Shown: in pieces, positions 9,983 through 21,704 of the stretch | How positions within the stretch are numbered: the first letter of the stretch is position 1 | Layout: each line of letters opens with the position of its first letter | NCBI GenBank assembly: GCA_037693485.1 | Contig: CM075350.1 | Span: 127,036,001 to 127,100,000, forward strand | Source of the DNA: Kitagawia praeruptora | Lineage: Eukaryota; Streptophyta; Magnoliopsida; Apiales; Apiaceae | Direction: 5' to 3' | Length of the DNA: 64,000 bases | Notes under the pieces: generated by a model | Seen by the model: the letters and a program-made list of their open reading frames with translations, nothing else | The model's database searches: none | What the model was told of the DNA's origin: nothing | Made by a program: the position numbers and the translations under genes

Positions 9983-10964
9983 TGGGTTCTTCGACCTGTG
10001 TTAGAGTCGGTGGGATTTCCTGCTCTTGGTCGGGTAAGATGGCCACTGGGGGCTGTAGAAACTGTATTTCCTGTGACACAATAGGGAATACAGAGGTTGG
10101 AATAGCAGGGATTGAAATATTACCTTGTAGTATACCTGCTCTCACTGGTCGTGGTAACAACGGAAGTGGGACAGTCTTTAGATATTCAGTTAGGACTGTA
10201 GGCACATCCGTATATTTCTTTTTGCTTATGTAATTAATTACATTCGTCTTCATGGAAGAACATTCCATCTTTTGACCATTTTCCAAGCGTACCCTGTCTT
10301 CATCATTCAAAAAATCATTTAATGTTAGCTGTAGAAACCTTGGATATAGACATTTGACATTTTGAGTCTGGACATCTCTTGTTCCCAAGTGTTTAATCTT
10401 TAAAATGATTTGACCAAGCACTATTTTTCCAAAATTAATCCTCAAATTATTGGCAACCGCATACCCTATTATTTGAATAAATTCAAGTATTCGATCTTGA
10501 TTTGTTCTATCTGAGGAAAAAACATGGTTAAGAGTGTGAAAGAAGAAATTCCAATACTGGGTTAGAAACGTTCTAGATAGATTACCAGTATTGAAATTTC
10601 CATCTTGGTACCTTATAAAGCGAAAGAACATTTCAATCTGTTCAGGTGTAGGATCAGAAACGAGATTTTCCATAGGAAAATGAAGAATTCGATTAACATC
10701 TCGTTCAGTGACCCTAATCGACCTACCAAATAGTCGATATGTGAATGCACACCCGTCCTGTCCAGAAGTGTTAACCGCACTGCAATATAGTTCACGCAAT
10801 GCATCATGGTTAAGCTGCACTGGTGTAACTAAAGCATAACGAATTAATGAATGTTCATTCAGAAATTGTGTCCAAGCCCGAAATTGCTCATCCTGAATGG
10901 TTTCGATTTGCTGAATGGAAATAGGATTAACTTTAGCAATTAAAAAGTTTCCCTGCAATGCCAT
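9983..10964 (-). pseudogene. Copia-3 accessory (env-like) ORF, truncated by Copia-1
   Basis: The open frame runs from 10994 and about 330 codons remain before the Copia-1 LTR. The preferred start is the Met at 10964, which matches the MA start of its relatives. It shows the same N-terminal module as Copia-1 and Copia-2: a W and aromatic segment, INFGKIVLGQI, then YPRFLQLTLNDFL. After about 250 residues it becomes Pro/Gln/Glu-rich. The C-terminal part is cut off at 9983 and the frame runs a few codons into the LTR. A TATAAATG sequence lies about 190 nt upstream on the minus strand. Function unknown; no membrane segment seen. Confidence 0.8.
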
Positions 10965-11666
10965 TTTCAAAACTTTGAGGAAATTCAAAAACAAGGGTTA
11001 GTGCGTATAAAAGGAATATGAAATTCGCTCTAAAAATCACCAGCTAGATTGTGAGATCTTTCCGGTCAAAGCTTGAAATATTCAGCAATTGTGTGTATAT
11101 GCTCTGTATATCTGAAAAATGATGATGTTAAACACAAACAAAAACTCATCATTTATAAGGTTTCAAGTATTAGTGGGTTAGGTGTAATAGTGATAAGTTA
11201 TGTTTGAAAAACTAACACCGCTCAATAATTTCTCACCTAACACCCTAATTAGCCGAAAAAACATCTTATCGTCGAAACCTGTCGGCCGAAAAACATCTTA
11301 TCACCAAGACCTATCAGCCTATACACATATTTAATACTTCTAATTATTATGGATTTAAAAATAATCACGCAGTGAATCAAGAAATAATCCACAATAATCA
11401 GATAAACTCACAATTAAATAGACATAAAATTAACAAAATATCATTAATTGATATATGTCAATAAAATATTTATTAAATTATGCTACAATTAACATAATTA
11501 TTTACTAACTAATTACCATAAAATATAGCATTTATAAGCATAGTAATTAATATAGAGATAACTATATAATGAAGACTGGATGCAAATAAATTCACAAGTT
11601 CTAAACATATGGACATTTAAAATACATGTGAACTTATAACAAATTGCAGTTATTGATTATCCAAAA
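10965..11666 (-). other. Copia-3 spacer between RNase H and accessory ORF
   Basis: About 700 bp of AT-rich noncoding DNA with many homopolymer A/T stretches. The only signal I can point to is a minus-strand TTATAAATG (11150-11158), a candidate internal TATA box for the accessory ORF. Confidence 0.6.
11150..11158 (-). promoter_or_regulatory. TATA-like box upstream of Copia-3 accessory ORF
   Basis: TTATAAATG on the minus strand lies about 190 nt before the Met at 10964. It is one of a series of TATA boxes placed before accessory ORFs in this window. Weak on its own. Confidence 0.35.
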
Positions 11667-13555
11667 TTAATTAGACAGATTTAACATCCCAAGTTCACCA
11701 ACTAACCTGGAGAAAGTGGATTCATCCAGTGGTTTAGTAAAGATGTCTGCAATTTGTTGATCTGTGGGAACAAAATATAATACCACAGTTCCATTCATGA
11801 CATGCTCTCGTAAGAAATGATACCTGATATCAATATGCTTAGTCCTGGTGTGTTGAACTGGATTGTTGGCAATGGCAATGGCACTCGTGTTGTCGCATAG
11901 AATTGGAATTTTGTCCAACATGAGTCCATAGTCCTGAAGTTGATTCCTCATCCACAGGATCTGAGCACAACAGCTACCTGCCGCAATGTATTCTGCTTCG
12001 GCTGTCGAGGTAGATACTGAGTGTTGCTTCTTGCTGTACCAAGATACCAACCTTCTTCCTAGAAACTGACAGCTTCAGAAGTACTTTTCCGATCAATCTT
12101 ACAACCTGCGAAGTCAGAATCTGTATAGCCAATTAAGTCAAAACCTGTTCCTTTAGGGTACCAAATCCCAAGATTGGGGGTTCCCTTTAGGTATCTGAAA
12201 ATACGTTTAACAGCTATAAGATGTGACTCTTTAGGGTTAGCCTGGAATCTAGCACATAGACAAGTTGCGAACATAATATCTGGTCTACTTGCAGTTAAGT
12301 ACAAGAGAGAGCCGATCATACCTCGATACTTCGTGATGTCAACTTACTTACCAGATTTGTCTTGATCAAGCTTGACAGCAGTTGGCATTGGGGTCTTGGC
12401 AGTAGCTGCTTCTTCTATCCCATACTTCTTCAGAAGATCCTTTATGTATTTTGATTGGTAGATGAAAATACCATCAGGCTTCTGAACAACTTGAAGTCCA
12501 AGGAAGAAGGACAACTCACCCATCATGCTCATCTCGTATCTACTCTGCATTAGCTTAGCAAATCTCTTGCATAGCAAATCATTAGTAGAACCAAATATTA
12601 TATCATCCACATATACTTGCACCAGAATTATACAATTTTTATGCTTTTTATGAAAGAGAGTTTTGTCGATGATACCTCTTGTAAAACCATTTTCAAGTAA
12701 GAATTTAGAGAGAGTATCATACCATGTTCGAGGGGCTTGCTTGAGACCATAGAGAGCTTTGAAGAGAAAGTACACAAAACCTTCAAATTCATTGTCTTCG
12801 AACCCAAGGGGTTGTTCAACATAGACTTCTTCTTCTATATCTCTGTTCAAAAATGCACTCTTCACATCCATCTGAAAAACCTTAAAGTTGGAGTGTGCAG
12901 CAAATGCTAAGAACATCCTGATTGCTTCAAGCCTTGCAACTGGAGCATAGGTTTCATCATAATCAATTCCCTCTTCTTGAGAGTAACCCTTTGCTACCAA
13001 TCGAGCCTTGTTCCTCGTAACAATACCATTTTCATCCAGTTTATTTCTAAACACCCATCTAGTGCCAATTACAGATTTATCTTTTGGTCTTGGCACCAGC
13101 TTCCATACTTTCTGCCTTTTGAACTGATTGAGTTCTTCCTGCATTGCAGTTACCCAATCTGGATCATCAAGAGCTTCATCAACCTTTTTAGGTTCAATTT
13201 GAGATAAAAATCCTGCGAAATTGCATTCATTTTGTGTTGCTCTTTTAGTCTATACACCCGTATCCGGTTCACCAATGATCTGTTCAAAGGGATGCGCTCT
13301 ACTCCATACCCTTTGTCTCAGGAGATTTGATCTTGATGATTACCCAAGTTCATAATTGTGTTGAGTTTGATGACTAGTAGATCCAAAATCATTGTTTGCT
13401 CCCCCTGAGCTGTTGCTTTCAAAGTTTGATGAATCAGAGTTTAATGAATCAGCAAATGCATTCTTTGATGTTTCTTCACTTGATTGGGGTTCATTTTCAT
13501 CGTTCACTTGCTCCCCCTCAACATGTGCTGCAGTCTGATCTACTTGTATAGATTG
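11667..13555 (-). pseudogene. pol: Copia-3 pol remnant: hinge, reverse transcriptase, RNase H
   Basis: Reading on the minus strand: a hinge with two GGGGGAG tracts (13399-13405 and 13511-13517), an in-frame stop near 13245, then a full reverse transcriptase (KLVPRPKD, KSAFLN, YVDDIIFG). A TAA follows after DKSGK (near 12341-12343). RNase H is next, with a one-base deletion near 12055 that shifts the frame, and TAEAEYIAAGSC and HIDIRYHFL close to the end. The start and integrase are not here. It is nonfunctional as it stands. Confidence 0.9.
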
Positions 13556-14249
13556 AAGATTTATGTGTGGTGAATTCTTGATATCCTTGTATGGTTGTGC
13601 TTATTGTATTTAGGTGCGTCGCGAACATCTAATATGTTAATCTCTTGCTAAACGAGAGTGGATCTTGAGATTTAGAACTTGCCATGCTAGCATAGGATAG
13701 GTTGATGTTTTAACATCATGATTTGTGGCATTAATAGAGATATTATGCTACCCTATGTGATCTAAGTGGATAACTTGTGCTTAAACCTTTATGTTTTCAA
13801 ATTCTATAGAGATATAGGGTCTAAACATAATAGGTGACTATTCATCTTCTATCTCTTTTGTGGATGTATGCGTGGATTGGTACTAGTATACCGAGAGGTA
13901 ACTTTTACTTGTTTCGTGTTATTCGATCAGATATCAAAATCATCACATGTTTTAATTAAAGGCTGCAACTCTAAGTGAAGTAGATAATGAAACTAGGATT
14001 CCATGTTTATTCTCATATAAGTAATTCGATTTTAATTCTGGTTAATTAGTTAATATTTCAATTTATAATTTGCATCTTAGTTTAATTTAGATAATCAAAC
14101 CCAAATTTATTATTTTTCTTAGCAGTGAATTAAAACCATACATTGTTGCATAGGCATATCTTTTGAGTAAAACTTAACCAGATCTCTGTGGAACGAACTT
14201 AAATTGTATTACTTGTGACTACGTGCGCTTGCGTAATCATAGCATAACA
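13556..14249 (+). repeat. Inverted, truncated Gypsy-2-type LTR fragment
   Basis: The sequence is the reverse complement of the right part of the Gypsy-2 LTR (32015 to about 32705), nearly identical over about 690 bp, and ends GCATAACA at 14249. It lies opposite to the minus-strand Gypsy-2 body beside it and lacks its U3 half. Next come 8 nt, AGTTTTTG (14250-14257), then Gypsy-2 pol. It is a rearranged 3' LTR of Gypsy-2 or the 5' LTR of another copy. Confidence 0.85.
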
Positions 14250-14257
14250 AGTTTTTG

Positions 14258-17063
14258 TCACAAGTTTAAGGCACTTAACTGTAAAAGGACCTGACCACTT
14301 CGACTTCAATTTACCAGGAAAAAGTTTAAGGCGAGAGTTTTACAGCAAAACCTGTTGACCTGGCACAAATGTCTTGTGCACCAGCTTCCTATCATGCCAC
14401 CTTTTAACCTTCTCCTTGTACATCTTTGCATTCTCGTAAGCCTGCTCACGGAACTCCTCAAGTTCATTCAACTGAAGTAGACGCTTTTCACCCGCAGCTG
14501 AAGTATCCAAATTTAACTTCTTCAACGCCCAATAAGCCTTGTGCTCTAGCTCGGCCGACAAATGACAAGCCTTGCCAAAAACCAACTGATAAGGAGACAT
14601 CCCAAGAGGTGTCTTATAAGCAGTTCTGTATGCCCAAACAGCCTCGTCTAACTTCAACGACCAATCCTTACGAGATGGATTCACCACTTTCTCAAGAATT
14701 CTTTTGATTTCACGATTCGAAACCTCCGCTTGACCATTAGTTTGGGGATGATAAGCAGTGGCAACACGATGCGTCACATTGTACTTTGCCATCATAGCAG
14801 TAAATTGACGATTACAAAAGTGTGTCCCCTCATCACTGATTATAGCTCGTGGAGTCCCAAAACGCGTGAAAATCTGCTTGTGAAGAAAATTCAGCACCAC
14901 CTTAGCATCATTGGTCGGTAAGGCTTTAACCTCGACCCATTTAGACACGTAATCCACATCTAAGAGAATGTACTGATTATTGCAAGACGAAACAAACGGA
15001 CCCATAAAATCAATCCCCCACACATAAAAAATCTCAACTTCAAGGATAGTGTTAAGAGGCATCTCGTTCCTCCTAGAGATATTACCAACCCTTTGACATC
15101 GATCACAACTCATCACATACCTATGAGCATCTTTAAACAGAGTTGGCCAATAGAATCCCGCTTGAAGTACTTTCTGAGCTGTTTTATCACCACCATAATG
15201 GCCTCCATATGTGGTAGAATGACAATCATGCAATATACCCTCCGTTTCACTATAAGGAATGCACCTCCTCAAAATCTGATCCACACCAAGCTTGAACAGA
15301 AATGGCTCATCCCAACGGTACCACTTCACATCATGTAGAAACTTCTTCTTCTGAGCATACAAAAATACCGGGGGAATCAAATTACTAACAAGATAGTTCA
15401 CATAATCTGCAAACCATGGCTCTTCACCTTGCACCCCAAAAAGTTGCTCATCTGGAAAAAATTCATTAATAAGAGATTTGGCATGTGAATCCTTACCGTG
15501 GTCCTCTAAACGTGATAGATGGTCAGCCACTTGATTTTCCGTGCCTTTCCTATCCTTGATTTCCACATCAAACTCTTACAAAAGAAGCACCCAACGAATC
15601 AATCTCGGCTTTGAATCCTTCTTCGACATGAGATATCGAATAGCAGCATGATCCGTATATACAATCACCTTCATACCAAGCAAATAAGATCTGAATTTCT
15701 CAAAAGCATAGACAACTGCTAGCAACTCCTTCTCCGTAGTGCTGTAGTTAAGCTGTGCGTCATTAAGGGTTTTACTAGCATAGTAAACCACATGAAAAAT
15801 TTTATCCTTCCTTTGCCCAAGCACAGCTCCAACAGCATAGTCACTAGCATCACACATTAGCTCGAACGGTTCCTCCCAATTAGGTGCGGTAATGACAGGT
15901 GTAGTAGTCAACTTCTTCTTTAAAAGCTCAAAAGCTGCAAGGCACTCATCATCAAACTTGAAAGGAACATCCTTCTCCAGCAGGTTGCACAAAGGTTTAG
16001 AGATTTTTTAGAAATCTTGAATGAATCGCCGATAGAATCCCGCATGACCATGAAAATTGCGAATTCCTTTAACAGAGATAGGTGGAGGAAGATTTTCGAT
16101 TATCTCCACCTTGGCCCTATCCACTTCAAGCCCCTTGCTAGATACCTTGTGCCCAAGAATAATTCCTTCTTGCACCATAAAGTGACACTTCTCCAAATTA
16201 AGTACCAAATTTGTCTCCACACAACGTTTCAATACCAAGCCAAGATTATGCAAGCACTCGTCATATGAAGTACCAAAAACTGAAAAGTCATACATAAAAA
16301 CCTCAACATTCGTGCCAATCATGTCTGAGAAAATAGCCATCATACACCTTTGAAAAGTAGCAGGAGCACCACAAAGTCCGAAAGAAACTCGTCGAAAAGC
16401 AAAAGTACCAAAAGGACATGTGAATGTGGTCTTCTCTTGATCCTCCGGAGCAATGCAAATCTGATTATAACCAGAATAACCATCAAGCAAACAATAATAC
16501 TCGTGTCCAGCCAACCGGTCTAACATCTGATCAATGAATGGAAGAGGAAAGTGATCTTTTCTCGTGGCTTTGTTGAGCTTCCGATAGTCCATGCAAACTC
16601 TCCACCCTGTGACTGTTCGAGTAGGGATGAGCTCATTCTTCTCATTAGCAACAACTGTCATGCCTCCTTTCTTCGGCACACATTGAACCTGGCTTACCCA
16701 AGAACTGTCTGAGATAGGATAGATAATACCAGCATCTAACCACTTTAGAATTTCCTTCTTCACCAACTCTTTCATAATAGGATTGAGTCGTCGCTGATGT
16801 TCAACAGTAGGCTTAGCTCCTTCCTCTAGCAGAATTTTATGCATGCAATAACAAGGGCTGATTCCCTTGATATCTGCTATGGTCCAACCAATTGCTGATT
16901 TGAACTCCCTCAAAATTCGCAAGAGCTTATCTTCCGCACTAGCTGACAAGTTAGAAGCAATAATAATAGGTAATGTAGATGCATCACCAAGAAAAGCATA
17001 CCTCAAGTGCTCAGGAAGTGGTTTGAGTTCAAGTGTAGGAGCTTCCTCAATAGATGGTTTAAG
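14258..17063 (-). pseudogene. pol: Gypsy-2 pol, 3' part (RT, RNase H, integrase), broken
   Basis: Athila-like Ty3/gypsy pol on the minus strand, continuing the Gypsy-2 frame interrupted by Gypsy-1. Reverse transcriptase is at about 16900-16060, RNase H at 15950-15600 and integrase at 15300-14400 (CDRCQR zinc finger, WGIDFMGPF, ISDEGTHF). It is closely similar to Gypsy-1 pol. Breaks: the active-site motif reads FMYD instead of FMDD (Tyr codon at 16290-16292), with TAA at 16008-16010 and TAA at 15576-15578 where Gypsy-1 has CAA. Both stops are in frame with no shift. The protein end and the whole downstream accessory region are missing at the junction near 14258. Confidence 0.9.
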
Positions 17064-17071
17064 CAAAAACT

Positions 17072-18557
17072 TGTTATGCTAATTTCACGCAAGCGCACGT
17101 TGTCACAAGTAATATATGATTAAATCAAGTTCGTTCCCACAGAGATCTAGAATGGTGTTCAATTCAGTAAATATGCCTATGCAACAATGTATGTTTTAAC
17201 TCACTGCTAAGAAAAGTAACAAATTGGGATTGATTATCTAATTTATACTAAGTGCAAATTATAAAACTAAGAATTAAACAATTAACGAGAATAAAAATCG
17301 AATTACTTATATGAGAATAAATATGGAATCCTAGTTTCATCATCTACTTCACTTAGAGTTGCAGCCTTTAATCACTATGTGCAATGGTTTTGATATCTGA
17401 TCGGACAACACGAAATAAGTATACGCTACCTGTCAGCATACGCATACCAAACTAAACATACATCCACAAAAGAGATAGAAGATGAATAGACACCAATTAT
17501 GCTTAGACCCTATATGTCTATAGAATTTGAAAACATAACGGTTGAAGAACAAGTTATCCATAAAGATCACATAGGGCAGTATAAGTATTTTCATCTCACA
17601 CCACAACCTTATTGATAAACAATTATGAACCTATGCTAGCATGGCAAGTTCTAAATCTCAAGATCCACTTTCACTTCACAAGAGATTAACAAATTAGATG
17701 TTCGCGACGCATCTATCTATTAAGCATAACCATACGAGGATATCAATTATACACCACACACAAATCTTTAAGGCATGCAAACTACTAAGCTACATAGATA
17801 AATCCACTAGGATCCCACGACAACGATTAGCCCATAATTGGACCGTTCATCGTCATGGGATTTGATGAAAACATGATGTAAAACAAGATATGGAAGAAAG
17901 AAGTAAAAATATTATAAAAATAAAGAGTTGAGAAAACAAATCTATAATCCAACGTATACAAAAGATGAAGTAGATCTAGATCCTTTCTTGTCACGAGCGT
18001 TGAACCCTTCTCTCCTTTTCTCTCTTGCAGATCTCAGCTGGTTACAATAATAATGCTATGATAATCTGTATATCTATTACAATGGTAGGATGTGTTTAAA
18101 TAGGCTCTAAAAGTCTTGCCCAGCAAGAAAATACCCAAAATAGAGTTAAAACAGAATTTCTGCAAAAGACGTTTCCTAAACTGATTCTGTTTTAAAGGGA
18201 AATTCGTAGCTGACTTTTCTTCTGTTTTCCAGAGCCGTTCCAGACGTAATTGGGCTTCTGGACTACCTTAGAATGATAGAGAATCTCGTTATCTTCGCGT
18301 GGACTGCTTACGGGCTGAAAACAGACTTATAGAACTCAAGATATGGCCCAAACAGTGAATCTCACGCGTGCAGCCCAATAAATCCGAATTTTAATAAATT
18401 AAATCTCCAAAAACGACAAAAACATCCACCATAATCAACATCCTTGTAAATCTGCACAACTAAACAAAATACATCAAAACTACAAGAAACTTGAGCCCAA
18501 GACAATCAATTTAAGCCGATTTAGAATGTTCCAAGTGGATATAAAATCCACTTATCA
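17072..18557 (-). repeat. Gypsy-1 3' LTR
   Basis: 1486 bp, minus-strand start TGATAAGTGG and end GCATAACA. Compared with the 27940-29426 copy it shows only scattered substitutions. The short CAAAAACT at 17064-17071, just outside, equals the spacer between LTR and primer site plus two bases of the primer site. Confidence 0.93.
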
Positions 18558-19396
18558 CACCCCCAAACTTAAATCGATGCTTGTCCTCAAGCATAAACAA
18601 TTACAACTAACTAACTAACTAGTACCACTTCCGTAGGTGATCACGGTTGCATTTGGCATATGCAACAAGCCCTTTAAACCCCTAGGCAGCCCTAGTGGAC
18701 GAGTAAGGTCTCGTGAGGGCCTATAGCGAATGTACCCACAAAATCCATTTACCTAATGCAATGCAATGCATGAATGCAACTAATATGCAAATGCAATTAA
18801 TCTAGTCTACCATACCTTCAAATCCTCTCATGCCATATCAACTTAAGAATCAAAGTAAATACGCAATGTCTTGGTGTCGAAAGTGCAAGTATTCACATAG
18901 TCTACTCAATGAACATGCATAAATTCTCACAAGCCCATGTCAAGTGTAAGAATAAGTTAGTAAGCATGCTAAGCCTACAAGAGCACATCTTTGAGACAAC
19001 ACTCGGGATCTCATACGCCAGAACAAGCAACACTCACAATCCACTCACAAAAGAATATTCACTCAAGAACAAGGGTAAGTGTATCACTCAATTCCAACAA
19101 AATCATAAGCATGCTTGACATTTGGTATCAATCTAACTCTTAACACAACATACATCAATGACGATAATCAAAAGGTCTTTAATTGGGTTGTAACGGGGCT
19201 AGGGACAAGGTATGTCAATTAAGCCAAAACAGGTGAAGTGTCAAAAGCTAGTAGGAACTAGAATAAATCGTACACAACACCATATTTCCCCCCACATAAT
19301 TTTTTACTAAACAACCACTCGACTAGTCGACTGAAATAGGATCACAACAAACACAAACATGCTCTCATAATATATATATATATTTTTTTTCTTTTT

Positions 19397-19429
<33 letters not shown>

Positions 19430-20381
19430 CGAGAGCTAAATAGAACACAAACAATAATATAAACAATAACAATGATCCCATAATTTATTACATATGTCAA
19501 CTATCAAGTAACAACCAAACCCAATATTCAATATTTTTCCCCAAAAGTATGACCAACAACAAACCCTTCCTTGCACACCTTATTACTCCCTTAAGCACTC
19601 TACTAGCCTTTGACAATGTGGGTTCAAATTAATGTAAGGCCAATACAAGAAAAAGGTCTAGGCAAGTAATGTGGTATGTCACCGAAAAAATAGGATTAAG
19701 CTCAACGGGTTAACTAATTGATCATGTAATCATGGTGTGGTAATATGGAAAAATATGTGGTTATTCCTAAATGCCTTTATCATTTTAAACGTCAAATAAT
19801 GTCATGCGTTTCAAGAAAGACCTCAAACAACTGCTAGCAATGCAAACAATCCGTGGACACTCAAGCAAACGAATAAATTGCAAAAAATATGCAATAAGGC
19901 TCAAAAACTCACTTGGTGGAAAAACATACTCAATCCCAAGCAAAAATCTCTCTAACGCACCGACTTGTATTTAAAGCATGCAAACTAAATCATCTTGCAC
20001 ATATTCATGTCCTTCTAATCACTTACAACATTCAAAAAGTCTACTAGCTTCAACTTACTAGTGTATGTGTGTGCACAAGAACAAAGCATACCACTTCTCA
20101 AACAAAAGCGTCAACAACACAAAATTCCTATCAAGCATGGGTGCAAATGCATCTATTATGAACTCACATGATATACGAACATAAAACAGAATGTCCTATA
20201 TGAAACAAACGTAGATATCACGAACATAAATGCATAATTTACTACTACTAAGATGCAAAGCATGAAATCCTACATGAACAAATAATACAACAACTACTTA
20301 TCCCTCAAACCACCCCCAAACTTAAAATATTCAATGTCCGCATTGAATGGAAGTAAATACGAAGAATAGTAGAAAACATAC
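18558..20381 (-). other. Gypsy-1 3' noncoding region with PPT and internal PPT copy
   Basis: AAGTTTGGGGGTG on the minus strand (18558-18570) abuts the 3' LTR and is the PPT. The same 13-mer recurs at 20311-20323, just after the accessory ORF stop. Between them is AT-rich sequence with a TA/T-rich run (about 19371-19429). I see no coding sequence; the short plus-strand ORF at 18909-19118 has no protein character. Confidence 0.8.
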
Positions 20382-21704
20382 CTAACCATCGGAGTCCTCA
20401 TCCTCGGATGAGTCAGGCGGTGGATATTGCGTACGAGCTCCATAGACTGGCCACCTTGCCTGAATCCCCACATCTCTCAAGGCTGCAGCCATATCCTCAG
20501 CATACTCTCGATTACTAGCATGTATAGCATCCATCCGCCTAGTCATTCGACGAAAATAAGATTCAAAAACGGACACATCCACCTGACTCTGCGAAGAACC
20601 TGCTCTAGCCACCTTCGGTGCCCTCGAAACATGTGGCGGAACGCCCGTTCCACCACCACTAGCATCAACATCATCAACAATATAACCAAGCCCCCTCGGA
20701 TGTGGAACCCCACCTTGCCAGTCAGGCATTCGATCAATAGACACATCAGTAATGGGAGCCAAAGGTGACTGCAAATCCTCCTCCGCCCCCCATATAACAC
20801 CACTATCTTTACATAATCCAGCTATAACAGAAGCATGGGGCAATGATGACAGTGCATTAGACTTTAAAAACCTGACAATATTCTGATAAACAATATATCC
20901 CACGTCAATGTACTTTCCCTTTAGAATGCCCCAAAGAAGAATCGCTCTATCAGCTGTTACCTCCCCCGTATGAGAAGTAGGCATAAGATTAGCACAGATA
21001 AATAAATACCATGCTCTTGCAAAATTATTCATCGCAGAAGACGGAAAATTAATTGGCTCAGTAGTTCCCAATTTATACTTCCAAACTGTACCAGGAACAC
21101 ATAACTCATGAATAATCGCCTCCATATCCACATCCTCACTAGTCTTCCTTGCCCAATCTTCAACCCCCACAAGCTTAGGTGGTTGTCCCAAAATCGGACG
21201 AATAGCATCTGGACTGTAATCCACCTGTTTACCTCGAACCACAGACACCCCTTCCGGCTCACCTTTAGCATTCGCATAAAACTCCCTAACAATATTCAAC
21301 GGAACCGGAGCAGGCGCCTTACAAATCTCTCCCCAACGTAACTCACTAATCACATCAACCAACCCATAATGACGAGTTGGCAAAAACCCCCTTTCTTTTG
21401 CCACCGACCTTGACAACAACCGATTAAACTCAACCTCCGCATCCGGAGAAGAAAATCTCTCCACCCTAATAGAACCACCCCTCATTCGCTTAGGCGCCAT
21501 AATAATCAAAACCCCACTCAACAATAGCACCACCAACAACCACCAAGAAATATCCCACCAAAAACCACCAAGAAAAATCCCACCAAAAATACCCAAGAAA
21601 AATCCCACAAAAAATACCCAAGTAACAAGAATAATATAAAATCCCAATTTACAAGAACACAAATTCGTAATAAAATAGAGAAAAGAAATCCCACTACGAA
21701 TCAA
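20382..21704 (-). CDS. Gypsy-1 accessory (Athila env-like) ORF
   Basis: 440 codons if translation starts at 21704, or about 372 if at the Met of MAPKRMRGG at 21500. The long form starts with about 60 very hydrophobic residues produced by a minisatellite (21536-21625), so the shorter start is more likely unless this is a real membrane anchor. The body has the pattern FARAWYLFICANLMPTS, then RAILLWGILKGKYIDVGYI, the signature I associate with the putative plant transposon protein domain and comparable to the N-terminal module of the Copia accessory ORFs. A short acidic tail ends the protein. It lies downstream of pol in the env position of Athila elements. Its molecular role is unknown. A CTATATATAC box lies at 21793-21803 and PPT-like tracts flank the ORF on both sides. 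Confidence 0.8.
   Translation of the reverse strand: MIRSGISFLYFITNLCSCKLGFYIILVTWVFFVGFFLGIFGGIFLGGFWWDISWWLLVVLLLSGVLIIMAPKRMRGGSIRVERFSSPDAEVEFNRLLSRSVAKERGFLPTRHYGLVDVISELRWGEICKAPAPVPLNIVREFYANAKGEPEGVSVVRGKQVDYSPDAIRPILGQPPKLVGVEDWARKTSEDVDMEAIIHELCVPGTVWKYKLGTTEPINFPSSAMNNFARAWYLFICANLMPTSHTGEVTADRAILLWGILKGKYIDVGYIVYQNIVRFLKSNALSSLPHASVIAGLCKDSGVIWGAEEDLQSPLAPITDVSIDRMPDWQGGVPHPRGLGYIVDDVDASGGGTGVPPHVSRAPKVARAGSSQSQVDVSVFESYFRRMTRRMDAIHASNREYAEDMAAALRDVGIQARWPVYGARTQYPPPDSSEDEDSDG
21536..21625 (-). repeat. Minisatellite encoding the hydrophobic N-terminus of the Gypsy-1 accessory ORF
   Basis: Reiterated CCACCAAGAAAAATCCC and CAAAAATACCCAAGAAA units of roughly 15-30 bp on the plus strand. 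On the minus strand they read as Gly/Phe/Trp/Leu-rich codons. A related stretch is present beside the Gypsy-2 insertion point in Gypsy-3 (45786-45810). Confidence 0.7.

Larger units (their letters stand above)
9983..13555 (-). mobile_element. Copia-3, 3' half (pol hinge, RT, RNase H, accessory ORF), degraded
   Basis: Minus-strand Sirevirus-like remnant. It is cut on the left by Copia-1 inside the accessory ORF and on the right, in the integrase/RT hinge, by an inverted gypsy LTR piece. Copia-3 gag and integrase at 49582-52076 end exactly in the region missing here, so both parts are probably one element split by later insertions. About 100-150 codons of hinge are absent from both. The family match between the halves is an inference from gene order and general similarity. 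Confidence 0.75.

Noticed and set aside
13556..14249. Simple solo LTR
   Set aside because: It lacks its U3 half and any target duplication and is joined directly to Gypsy-2 pol, so it is a rearranged fragment.
18909..19118. 69-aa plus-strand ORF in Gypsy-1 3' region
   Set aside because: No protein-like composition, no homologous frame elsewhere, opposite strand to the element.
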